64,000 bases of DNA. Origin: Albidovulum sp. Lineage in GTDB: Bacteria; Pseudomonadota; Alphaproteobacteria; Rhodobacterales; Rhodobacteraceae. Shown here piece after piece: positions 44,970 through 52,442 of this stretch. The stretch covers positions 62,001-126,000 of the forward strand of contig JAPPFL010000055.1 in the NCBI GenBank assembly GCA_028823855.1. Direction: 5' to 3'. Under the pieces are notes generated by a model. That model had not been told where the DNA came from. It saw nothing but the letters and a program-made list of their open reading frames with translations, and searched no databases. Every line of letters begins with the position of its first letter. Position 1 is the first letter of the stretch. The translations under genes were made by a program, and so were the position numbers.

Positions 44970-45977
44970 TTAACGATTGAGCGCCTCGTATATCTCCCGG
45001 GCGTTCGCGATCCCTCTGCTCTCATATTCCGCGAATATTGTCTCGATGCCCGCTGCGACGGCGGCATCCATTTTTGCCCGTTCTTCATCCGAAACGACGA
45101 TCCACTCATAGTTCTTTTCCGCTTCCGCAATCAACTTCTTGGAGCGTTCATCGGCACTGTCAAAGGACTCCGCAAGCTTTAGCGACATTGGCAGTCCCGC
45201 AAGTTCGTCGATAATAGCGCGATGCTCCTCCGAAAGGCTCATGTACCTCTCTTTGTTCATAACCGCGAAGGTGACAGCAAAACTGACGGGCACGTTGTCA
45301 ACCACATGGCTTGCCACGTCCCAGAAGTTCCACGGCGGCGTCAGGTTGTTGTAAGAAGCGGTTGTTACGTCGATCGTGCCTGTGCTGAGACCGGTGTACA
45401 TTTCGGTGACCGGCATCTGCACGGGAACGGCGCCGAGGGCTTCGACTATCGGTGTCGTCATGGCCGCAAACGGAACGAGCTTCGCGCCATTCAATCCCTC
45501 CATGGTCGAAACGTCCCGCGTACCAACGAGCAGGCTGCCGGCGACTGTACCGACGGCGAGAACTTTCACTTCGGCAAACTCGTCCGCGAAGTATTCGTCA
45601 AATATTGCCCAGATGCGTCGCGTCGAATCATCGGCATTTTTTGCGCTGCCGGGTAGAATCGCCAGCATCGACTTGGGAAAGAGTGCGGGAGTATAGGCGG
45701 TTACCCCGAACGCGATATCTCCCACGCCCTCAACCGCGCGCTTGAACTGCTGGACCGGCCCTGCTCCGAGTTGGCCCGCCGGATAAAGTTTCATGGTCAA
45801 GGTTCCGCCCGACCGTTTTTCGATTTCTTCGCTGAACCACTTGAACATCACCTCGTTCGTGTGGTGCTGAGGCGGCACGAAAGTCGCAACGCTGAGTTCT
45901 TCGCCGGCCGTTGATTGCGCTGTAAATCCAATCGCGGTCGCGAGCGCCGCGACGAGGCCAAGTCGAGTGATTGACAT
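44970..45977 (-). CDS. dctP: TRAP transporter periplasmic binding protein DctP
   Basis: A 335-residue exported protein. The signal peptide ends near residue 25 (AQSTAGEE); the mature DctP fold has VQQFKRAVEGVGDIAFGVTAY, MEGLNGAKLVPFAA, VPVQMPVTEMYTGLSTGTID and LTPPWNFWDVASHVV. The ATG is preceded by AAGGAG. First gene of the minus-strand operon dctP-gst-dctQ-dctM-aldh-gst-sdr. The promoter region, shared with divergent gntR, holds three GGGATCCC palindromes. A frameshifted paralogue lies at 34856-35867. Confidence 0.93.
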   Translation of the reverse strand: MSITRLGLVAALATAIGFTAQSTAGEELSVATFVPPQHHTNEVMFKWFSEEIEKRSGGTLTMKLYPAGQLGAGPVQQFKRAVEGVGDIAFGVTAYTPALFPKSMLAILPGSAKNADDSTRRIWAIFDEYFADEFAEVKVLAVGTVAGSLLVGTRDVSTMEGLNGAKLVPFAAMTTPIVEALGAVPVQMPVTEMYTGLSTGTIDVTTASYNNLTPPWNFWDVASHVVDNVPVSFAVTFAVMNKERYMSLSEEHRAIIDELAGLPMSLKLAESFDSADERSKKLIAEAEKNYEWIVVSDEERAKMDAAVAAGIETIFAEYESRGIANAREIYEALNR

Positions 45978-46017
45978 GATTTTTCTCCTTCATTGCCTGT
46001 TCGAGCGGCGACAACGA

Positions 46018-46031
46018 TTTAGGATCCCAAA
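46018..46031. promoter_or_regulatory. GGGATCCC palindrome, box 1 of the dctP/gntR intergenic region
   Basis: TTTAGGATCCCAAA, with core GGATCC at 46022-46027, 41 bases upstream of the dctP start. Symmetry at 12 of 14 positions. Distance between centres of boxes 1 and 2 is 73 bp. Confidence 0.7.
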
Positions 46032-46089
46032 CTGGTTCGCCGCTACGCCAAATTCCTTGCTAGCGGTTGATTCTCGCCGATACTCCTAT

Positions 46090-46105
46090 AAATGGGATCC
46101 CATTT
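46090..46105. promoter_or_regulatory. GGGATCCC palindrome, box 2 of the dctP/gntR intergenic region
   Basis: AAATGGGATCCCATTT, a perfect 16-bp palindrome midway between dctP and gntR. Distance between centres to box 3 is 63 bp (six helical turns). Confidence 0.75.
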
Positions 46106-46153
46106 CAAGCAAAATTGTTGGTTTTCAACTTGATTTTCGTCTTGCGCCTTGAC

Positions 46154-46167
46154 TTTGGGATCCAATT
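46154..46167. promoter_or_regulatory. GGGATCCC palindrome, box 3, just upstream of gntR
   Basis: TTTGGGATCCAATT, with core at 46158-46163, 17 bases before the gntR ATG. Position suits autoregulation. Confidence 0.7.
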
Positions 46168-46183
46168 GATAGCCAATGCAAGC

Positions 46184-46954
46184 ATGGAATCCATTGATAC
46201 CGAACTCGCGGCTCGAATCCGGAAAGATATTATCCTGGGTGCCTACAAGGAGGGCGAACGGGTCTCGGAAGCGCAGCTCTGCGAAATCTACGAAGTCTCG
46301 AGGACGCCTGTCCGGCTGGCTTTGCGGTTGCTTGAACGCGAAGGCGTCATTCGCCGCGGCGAAGGTCGCGGTTACAGGGTTCAAAGCCCAACCGTGGAGG
46401 ACATCCTTCAAGCAGTCGAAGTCCGCGGCCATCTCGAAAGCCTTGCGGCGCGGCTAATGGCTCAGCGCCGCGGTCGCGCCGATCATCTGCCCAAGATGGC
46501 CCTTGCCATCGAAAGGATCGACGCGGCGATCGGAGAACTTGCGAGTCTCGGCGGGCTTGACGAATCCGTGGTCAGAAGGGCGCAGGCGGCAAACAAGGTA
46601 TTTCACACGACCATACTTTCCGCGTGCGCCAACGATTACGTGGGATATACCTGCGAGCAGATTAGCCACCTGCCCATGCTGGCTGTGGGATCGATGGTTT
46701 TCGATCGGACCGTCGGGGACACGCCCGATCGTTTCCAACGCGGTTTGTTCAGGCTTCGATTGGGAAATGCGCAGCATCAAGTGATTTTTGAGGCCATCGA
46801 AAAGGGCGATCCCGTTCGCGCCGAAGGCATGATGCGAGAGCATTCTCACACCATGGTAGAATACATACAGACATTCGAAAAGCGGGACGAAAGCCTGACG
46901 GTTGCCGATCTGGTCGCATACTCGGCAACCGAGTCCTTTTCGCCGAACTCCTGA
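46184..46954 (+). CDS. GntR/FadR-family regulator of the TRAP operon
   Basis: A 256-residue regulator. The winged helix is at about residues 8-75 (ARIRKDIILGAYKEGERV, CEIYEVSRTPVRLALRLLEREGV), and the helical FCD-type ligand domain spans about 85-230 (EVRGHLESLAARLMAQRR, KVFHTTILSACANDY, MREHSHTMVEYI). The ATG at 46184 gives the normal N-terminus; an open extension to 46067 crosses the palindromes and is unlikely. It is divergent from dctP and is the best candidate to bind the GGGATCCC boxes here and elsewhere in the window. Ligand unknown. Confidence 0.9.
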   Translation: MESIDTELAARIRKDIILGAYKEGERVSEAQLCEIYEVSRTPVRLALRLLEREGVIRRGEGRGYRVQSPTVEDILQAVEVRGHLESLAARLMAQRRGRADHLPKMALAIERIDAAIGELASLGGLDESVVRRAQAANKVFHTTILSACANDYVGYTCEQISHLPMLAVGSMVFDRTVGDTPDRFQRGLFRLRLGNAQHQVIFEAIEKGDPVRAEGMMREHSHTMVEYIQTFEKRDESLTVADLVAYSATESFSPNS

Positions 46955-47068
46955 GACGGCGCATGCCGTTGCGTCGGGGCTGCGATGTCACCGGACCCTC
47001 GCGCTAATTCTCTCAACGCGCCTCGGTGAACGCACATTCACGCGCTCAGAAAAGGCTGAATCAGATCA

Positions 47069-48703
47069 TCAATTGGTAAGCGGTTTTCGAACGGGCAGGA
47101 TTTTTGGATCCTTGTCCGCCGCGTCTTTCTCATCCCAATAGCCGATTAGGACGCCGAACTGCTCTTCCAGACCGGTCATTTGAACATTGCGCTCTTCCGA
47201 CCAGGTTTCGCGTTGACGAAACCGCAGCGACCATTCGGCAAGCTGTTTGAACATTGATCGGCGGACGCCGGCATGCTCGGGACTGCGTCCCAGATCCGTC
47301 AATTCGTCAGGGTCATTTGCGAGGTCGAACAAAACCGGCGCATATCCCGGAGCGTGTACGTATTTCCATTGGGCTGTAGCGACCATGAAGGACCTGCAGT
47401 CAAGCGGCGCTCTGCCGGTTTCGGGACGGAACACCTGGCAGGAATAGTCGTACTCGCTGATGACGTAGTCCCGCCAATCGGTTGCGGCACCGCGGATTTT
47501 CGGCATCAGCGAGCGTCCGTCCAAAATATGCGACGCTACCTCGCCGCCAAAGAATTCTACAAAGGTCGGGATCAAGTCTATCGACTCAACCAGCGAGGTA
47601 TTGACCGTTCCTCGCGTTTCGTCGGCGTCGCTGCCGGGGTCGACGATGATCAACGGAATTTTAACTGATGGGTCGTGGAAATAATCCTTGTCGCCCATCC
47701 AGTGGTCGCCGAGATAATCTCCGTGATCGGACGTAAATACGATCATCGTATCGTCGAGCAGGCCTCGCTCGTCCATAAACCCGAACAAGATTCCGAGCTG
47801 ATCGTCAATCTGCGATATTAGCCCCATATAGGCGGCGATTATTTTTTCTCTAGCGGTTTCCTTGCTGAAAGTTTTTCCCGTGACCCGGTCCATGAAATGT
47901 TTGGCGAGCGGATTCGGATCGGTCAGTTCCGCGTCCGACTTGACCGCCGGGATCACATCGTCTGCCGAGTACATGTCATTATAGGGCGAGGGCGCGACAT
48001 AGGGCCAATGAGGCTTTATGTAGGACAGGTGAAGCAGCCACGACGTTTCGCCGTCGTCCTCCGACAGAAACTCCATTGCGCGCCGCGTCATATAAGGCGT
48101 CTCGGAGTCTTCATCCGAAACCCTGGCCGGCAAATCCACCCTGTCATTGAAGAACCCGGACCGAACGCCCTCTTCGGTTTCGACCGAGTTGGCCGCCCAG
48201 TGCCAGGGATTCTTGTCTTCGGTGTATCCTTTTGACTTGAGATACGTGTTGTAAGGCAGATCGTCACGAACCATGGTGTCGGGGTGGACGCCGTCATCCC
48301 GTTCAACCACTTCGAACCCGCCTTGCGCATGATGCAAGCCAATCGCGCTTTCGGCGTCGATTCCCAGCCTCGCCAGACCTTCTCTGTCGGGAACAACATG
48401 AGATTTCCCGACCAGAACTGTCCTGACCCCCAGCGGGTTCAGGTGGTGTCCGATATTTCTTTCGCCGATTCGAAGGGGCGCGAAGTTTGAGGCCGCCCCG
48501 TGCGACGATACGTAGCGCCCGGTATAGATGCTCATGCGGGACGGGCCGCAAATCGGCGACTGGCAGTACGTGTTGGAAAAGGTCACTCCGCGAGCGGCCA
48601 GCGCGTCGATGTTTGGCGTCTTGATCGTCGGATGCCCGGTGCAGCCCAGATAGTCGTACCTCAGCTGGTCGCACATTATGAATAGAATGTTTTTGCGGGC
48701 CAT
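47069..48703 (-). CDS. Sulfatase 1 (formylglycine-dependent, CxPSR type)
   Basis: A 544-residue alkaline-phosphatase-superfamily sulfatase. The motif C52-G-P-S-R56 in SPICGPSRMSIYTGR is the site where Cys is converted to formylglycine. Metal-binding Asp sits in IMCDQLRYD near residue 12 and in FTSDHGDYLGDHW in the second half. There is no signal peptide, so the enzyme should be cytosolic and act on imported substrates. No formylglycine-generating enzyme gene lies in the window. It is divergent from the alkylsulfatase-like gene, with two GGGATCCC boxes between them. Choline-sulfatase or aryl/alkyl sulfate hydrolase are possible; phosphonate monoester hydrolase is a related alternative. Confidence 0.92.
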   Translation of the reverse strand: MARKNILFIMCDQLRYDYLGCTGHPTIKTPNIDALAARGVTFSNTYCQSPICGPSRMSIYTGRYVSSHGAASNFAPLRIGERNIGHHLNPLGVRTVLVGKSHVVPDREGLARLGIDAESAIGLHHAQGGFEVVERDDGVHPDTMVRDDLPYNTYLKSKGYTEDKNPWHWAANSVETEEGVRSGFFNDRVDLPARVSDEDSETPYMTRRAMEFLSEDDGETSWLLHLSYIKPHWPYVAPSPYNDMYSADDVIPAVKSDAELTDPNPLAKHFMDRVTGKTFSKETAREKIIAAYMGLISQIDDQLGILFGFMDERGLLDDTMIVFTSDHGDYLGDHWMGDKDYFHDPSVKIPLIIVDPGSDADETRGTVNTSLVESIDLIPTFVEFFGGEVASHILDGRSLMPKIRGAATDWRDYVISEYDYSCQVFRPETGRAPLDCRSFMVATAQWKYVHAPGYAPVLFDLANDPDELTDLGRSPEHAGVRRSMFKQLAEWSLRFRQRETWSEERNVQMTGLEEQFGVLIGYWDEKDAADKDPKILPVRKPLTN

Positions 48704-48956
48704 GTTTGTTTCTACCCTTGCTGCGATCTCTGTCTAGTCCGGCAGCTCCAGCGACCTGCCCTGGAGCGCGCCGCGTCCCTACGAATTGCCGTTGCCAATC
48801 GCGTTATCCGAAAGACAATAACCAGGATGTTCCTATAAGATAGCCCATGCAAGCATTCCTAACCTGGCATTTCCTTCCCAAGGTTCATCGGCAGTACAAT
48901 TCGACCAGGTGTGTCGATGGATCCGATATCGATAGATTTCGACTACGTATTGCATG

Positions 48957-48970
48957 ATTGGGATCCCAAA
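48957..48970. promoter_or_regulatory. GGGATCCC palindrome, box 1 of the sulfatase/alkylsulfatase region
   Basis: ATTGGGATCCCAAA with core at 48961-48966. TTGGGATCCCAA is a perfect 12-bp palindrome. Centre is 61 bp from the next box. Confidence 0.7.
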
Positions 48971-49017
48971 TCAACAATGGCCGATCAATTTTCCCCATTT
49001 TTTCTATTTTGGTTGCA

Positions 49018-49031
49018 CTAGGGATCCCAAG
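49018..49031. promoter_or_regulatory. GGGATCCC palindrome, box 2 of the sulfatase/alkylsulfatase region
   Basis: CTAGGGATCCCAAG with core at 49022-49027, about 220 bases before the alkylsulfatase-like ATG. The inner GGGATCCC is symmetric. Confidence 0.68.
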
Positions 49032-49240
49032 TCGCTAAGGATTCTTTCAAAGGCGAGGCGGTGTAGACCTAGAAATGACCCCCGCGCCGCCGGTCGTTCG
49101 CAACCAATAGCGGCAGTAACTTGGCTGGTGCAAATTTGTGGACGCGGGATGGGGATCAACGCCTCGATCCTGACCGCAATTCAAGATGGCTCGAGCCGAA
49201 GGCAAGAAAAGATGCCGAAGAAGTGGAGGATTGAAATTCT

Positions 49241-50518
49241 ATGCATCCGGAATTGAAAGCGCACCCTCAGTACTTCCAGAAAAAAGTGGTCCGACTCTCG
49301 GACAACGTCTACCAGGCCTTCGGTTTTGCGGCCTCGAACGTCTACATGATCATCGGGGACGATGGCCTGATCATAATTGATACATCCGAGTCTACCGGTG
49401 CGGCGGAGGCCATTTTAGCCGAGTTCCGGAAGATTACGGATCTCCCGGTTAGGACGATCATCTATACTCACTCGCATCGGGACCACGTTTCCGGCGCGAC
49501 CGTTTTCGCCGAGGGCGCGGAGCCCGAAATCCTTGCGAGCTCGAAATTCTCCGAAGACTCATTGATTGTGGCGACCGAACATCCTCGCCCAACCGTAGCA
49601 ATGCAGGCGCGAACCAAGCGCCAGTTCGGCATCGGATTATCCTATCCGGACGAAATCATCGGTATCGGCGTTGGCCCGGGCGACCGTCCGCTAAAGGGCT
49701 TAGGCGCAGGCAGCCTTCCGCCGACCCGGAGGATTGGCGAAGCGGGCGAACATATTTCGCCGTGCGGCGTTGAACTGCGGCTGGCGATGGCGCCAGGCGA
49801 AACGCCCGACCATATGATCGTCTGGTACCCGGACAGGAAGGTGCTGTTTTGCGGAGATAACTACTACCGTTCCTTCCCGAACCTGTACGCCATTCGGGGG
49901 ACGGTGTACCGCGATTTTGACGCGTGGGCGGACACGCTGGACAGTCTTTTGGAGTTCGGCGCAGACGTTTTGGCGCCCGGGCATACCAAGGCATTGATCG
50001 GCGCGGACCGGATCGAAGAAGTATTGTCCGACTACCGGGACGCGATTCGCCACGTAATCGATCAATCTCGGAATGGCATGGACGCCGGATTAACCATCGA
50101 CGAACTGGCGCACGCCGTGAGGTTGCCGAGCAGCTTGGCTGAGAAGCCGTATCTGCGCGAATTCTATGGTCGCGTGGACTGGGCCGTTCGCGCCTATTTC
50201 GTCGGCACGATGGGCTGGTTTGACGGCAACCCGACGACGCTTGGTTCGCTTGCTCCGAGCGATGAGGCCGAGCGATTCATCGATCTGGTCGGCGGCGTGG
50301 ACGCGGTCGTGTCCGCAGCGGAAAAAGCCCGGTCCGCTAGCGACTTTCAATGGGCTTTGCTGCTAGTTGACCGATTGATTGTTTCGGGTCAAGAAAGCGA
50401 GTGCGCGACGAAACTCAAAGCCGAGATCCTGAGAGAATATGCTGAAGAACAGATCAACTGCACGGCGCGCCACTACTATCTCACGTGCTCGAAAGAGCTT
50501 GAACAGAAGAAACTCTGA
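49241..50518 (+). CDS. Metallo-beta-lactamase-fold hydrolase related to alkylsulfatases (SdsA/BDS1 type)
   Basis: A 425-residue enzyme. The zinc-binding THSHRDH (His77, His79, Asp81, His82) is followed by an AGETPDHMIVWYPD block and APGHT. The C-terminal half has the dimerisation region typical of SdsA-like alkylsulfatases (FYGRVDWAVRAYFVGTMGWFDGNPT), then a helical sterol-carrier-like end that is shorter than in SdsA. No signal peptide. Family members hydrolyse primary or secondary alkyl sulfates through a di-zinc centre. It is divergent from sulfatase 1 and shares the GGGATCCC boxes, so both are probably co-regulated. The ribosome site is weak (AGGATT region); the ATG at 49241 gives the family's start. 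Confidence 0.88.
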   Translation: MHPELKAHPQYFQKKVVRLSDNVYQAFGFAASNVYMIIGDDGLIIIDTSESTGAAEAILAEFRKITDLPVRTIIYTHSHRDHVSGATVFAEGAEPEILASSKFSEDSLIVATEHPRPTVAMQARTKRQFGIGLSYPDEIIGIGVGPGDRPLKGLGAGSLPPTRRIGEAGEHISPCGVELRLAMAPGETPDHMIVWYPDRKVLFCGDNYYRSFPNLYAIRGTVYRDFDAWADTLDSLLEFGADVLAPGHTKALIGADRIEEVLSDYRDAIRHVIDQSRNGMDAGLTIDELAHAVRLPSSLAEKPYLREFYGRVDWAVRAYFVGTMGWFDGNPTTLGSLAPSDEAERFIDLVGGVDAVVSAAEKARSASDFQWALLLVDRLIVSGQESECATKLKAEILREYAEEQINCTARHYYLTCSKELEQKKL

Positions 50519-50818
50519 AATGCGCAAATTAATCGGCGCTCCTTGACGCAAATTTCGCAACGGCGAACCGGCCCCTTCCTGAAAAGAAGTGGCTGGATCG
50601 TACCAAGATATACATTCACCGATTAATCCCGGGATCCATCCTCCGCCGCTCTTTCGGGGGGCGGTTTCGGATTCTCGTCTTATTCAATTTTGGAACGGTG
50701 GTATGACGTCGTTCGCCGACGCTCTCAATTCAAAACCGGCCCGCGACCTCGAGATCGTTGTTTGGCGCCCCGGAACTCCATTGCGCCGTGGCTGAAGCCC
50801 AATTGCGTTTGCCCAGCC
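50519..50818. other. Intergenic region between convergent alkylsulfatase-like and sulfatase 2 genes
   Basis: 300 bases, no gene. One CCCGGGATCC word near 50629 resembles the palindrome but lies between convergent genes, so it is probably irrelevant. Confidence 0.4.
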
Positions 50819-52402
50819 TCAACCCTGGGCGGTTGGCGAAGGCACTCGGTCAATCGCGTCGACTTCGAGTTCGGCGAGCTTTTCAATCAGGCCGTACTTG
50901 ACGCCTGCGTGCGCCTCGCTCTCCCATAGATTCCTCATCTCGCCCGGGTCGTCTTCGAGATCAAAGAGCTCATTTTGGCATGTTCCTCGATAGAGCGTCA
51001 GTCGCCAACGATCGTGGATGATGGTGTGGGCGCGCGGTTCGGACCCAAATGCTTCTTGAGTGCGCTGGGTGTCGTATTGGATAAGCGCCGCGACGCGTTC
51101 GGCGCCGCCAGCGACAGACAGGGCCTGGCCGTGCATACCGTCCGGCGCTTCGATCTTCGCATGTTCCAAAATCGTCGTGCCGATGTCGATTGTCTGCGCA
51201 AGCGCGCTGCATCGCACGCCTTGCCGTCCATTGGGGTCGGCCCAGATGAACGGCACGTGAGTTAGGGTGTCGTATTGTTCCGCCCCTTTGAACAAGAGCC
51301 GGTGGTCGCCCAGGTGATCGCCGTGATCTGAAGTGAACATCTGAACCGTGTTGTGGACGACATCCGCAGCTTGAGCCGCCTCTCGAACGCGGCCAACCGC
51401 GTCGTCGATCATGGTGATCATGCCGCATGTCAGGGCGCGGGCTTCCAGCGCCTCTCGTTTTGACACTGCTACAGTCCAACCCGATTTCTGGCCCAGAGTC
51501 CTGTCGCGCGCACGGTCGCGCTCCGCGATCTTGACATATTCCGGCGGGTCCCAGTCGTTGACCAAAAAGGCTGGCGGAACAACCATATCCTCTGGGCGGT
51601 ACATATCCCAATACCTGCCGGGCGGGTTGAACGGGTGGTGGGGATCGGGCCAGGACACCATCAGGAAGAATGGTTTCGAATTGCCTTTGCGACCTTCAAG
51701 CCATTCGCAGGCGCGATCGGCGATGTACGTTGTTGAGTAATACTCTTCCGGTACAAGTGTGCGGATGGCCTGAGGGCAGACATACTCGTGCGGGAGCTGG
51801 CGATCGCGGCCACGTAGCGGAATTACTTCTGGAGCCACCGTCCTCAGCCAGATCTCGTAATCGCCGCCATTCATGGTGCCGTGCCGCAAAACAAGATCCA
51901 CGTGATCGAAGCCGTAATACGGGGTCGGCGCCGTTGCATCGTCCCGCGTCCAGAACGGCTGTCGTTCCACTTGATAGTCCGAATTGTCCAGATCCGAACG
52001 AATGGCCTGGGCCAGTTCGTCGGGCGGCGTCCGATATCCCTTCCGATATCGCCTAGGCTCGATTTGGGGGGGCCAGTCGGTCAAGTTCTGCAAGTGGCTC
52101 TTGCCGATCATCGCGGTATCGTAACCGGCGGCGCGCAATGTTTCGACGAATGTCACATTGTGGTGGGCCAGAGGAATGCCGAGGGATCTGACCCCGTGGC
52201 TCGACGGCATTCGGCAGGTCAATAGGCTGGCGCGGTTCGGCATGCAAACGGGCGACGCCACGTAGAATCTGTCGTACGCAACGCCCTGCTCGGCCATTTC
52301 GTCGATATTCGGGGTTTGCAAAACTGGATGGCCGTAGCATCCAAGGTGATCGACCCGCTGCTGATCGGTGATAAAGAGAATGTAGCTCGGCCGTTCGGTC
52401 AT
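50819..52402 (-). CDS. Sulfatase 2 (formylglycine-dependent, CMPNR type)
   Basis: A 527-residue sulfatase-family hydrolase. The modification site is C53-M-P-N-R57 in SPVCMPNRASLLTCR, which keeps the essential CxPxR while replacing the usual Ser by Asn. Other features are FITDQQRVDHLGCYGHP (metal ligands), MVSWPDPHHPFNPP and MFTSDHGDHLGDHRLLFKG. No signal peptide. The ATG at 52402 is preferred; an extension to 52504 overlaps the TAXI permease gene. It lies 40 bases downstream of the TAXI-TRAP permease on the same strand, so it is probably in one operon: uptake followed by desulfation. Confidence 0.9.
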   Translation of the reverse strand: MTERPSYILFITDQQRVDHLGCYGHPVLQTPNIDEMAEQGVAYDRFYVASPVCMPNRASLLTCRMPSSHGVRSLGIPLAHHNVTFVETLRAAGYDTAMIGKSHLQNLTDWPPQIEPRRYRKGYRTPPDELAQAIRSDLDNSDYQVERQPFWTRDDATAPTPYYGFDHVDLVLRHGTMNGGDYEIWLRTVAPEVIPLRGRDRQLPHEYVCPQAIRTLVPEEYYSTTYIADRACEWLEGRKGNSKPFFLMVSWPDPHHPFNPPGRYWDMYRPEDMVVPPAFLVNDWDPPEYVKIAERDRARDRTLGQKSGWTVAVSKREALEARALTCGMITMIDDAVGRVREAAQAADVVHNTVQMFTSDHGDHLGDHRLLFKGAEQYDTLTHVPFIWADPNGRQGVRCSALAQTIDIGTTILEHAKIEAPDGMHGQALSVAGGAERVAALIQYDTQRTQEAFGSEPRAHTIIHDRWRLTLYRGTCQNELFDLEDDPGEMRNLWESEAHAGVKYGLIEKLAELEVDAIDRVPSPTAQG

Positions 52403-52442
52403 GCGTTTCGTCCATCTGAAAGAGTTCGTCTCTCGCGCCGGT

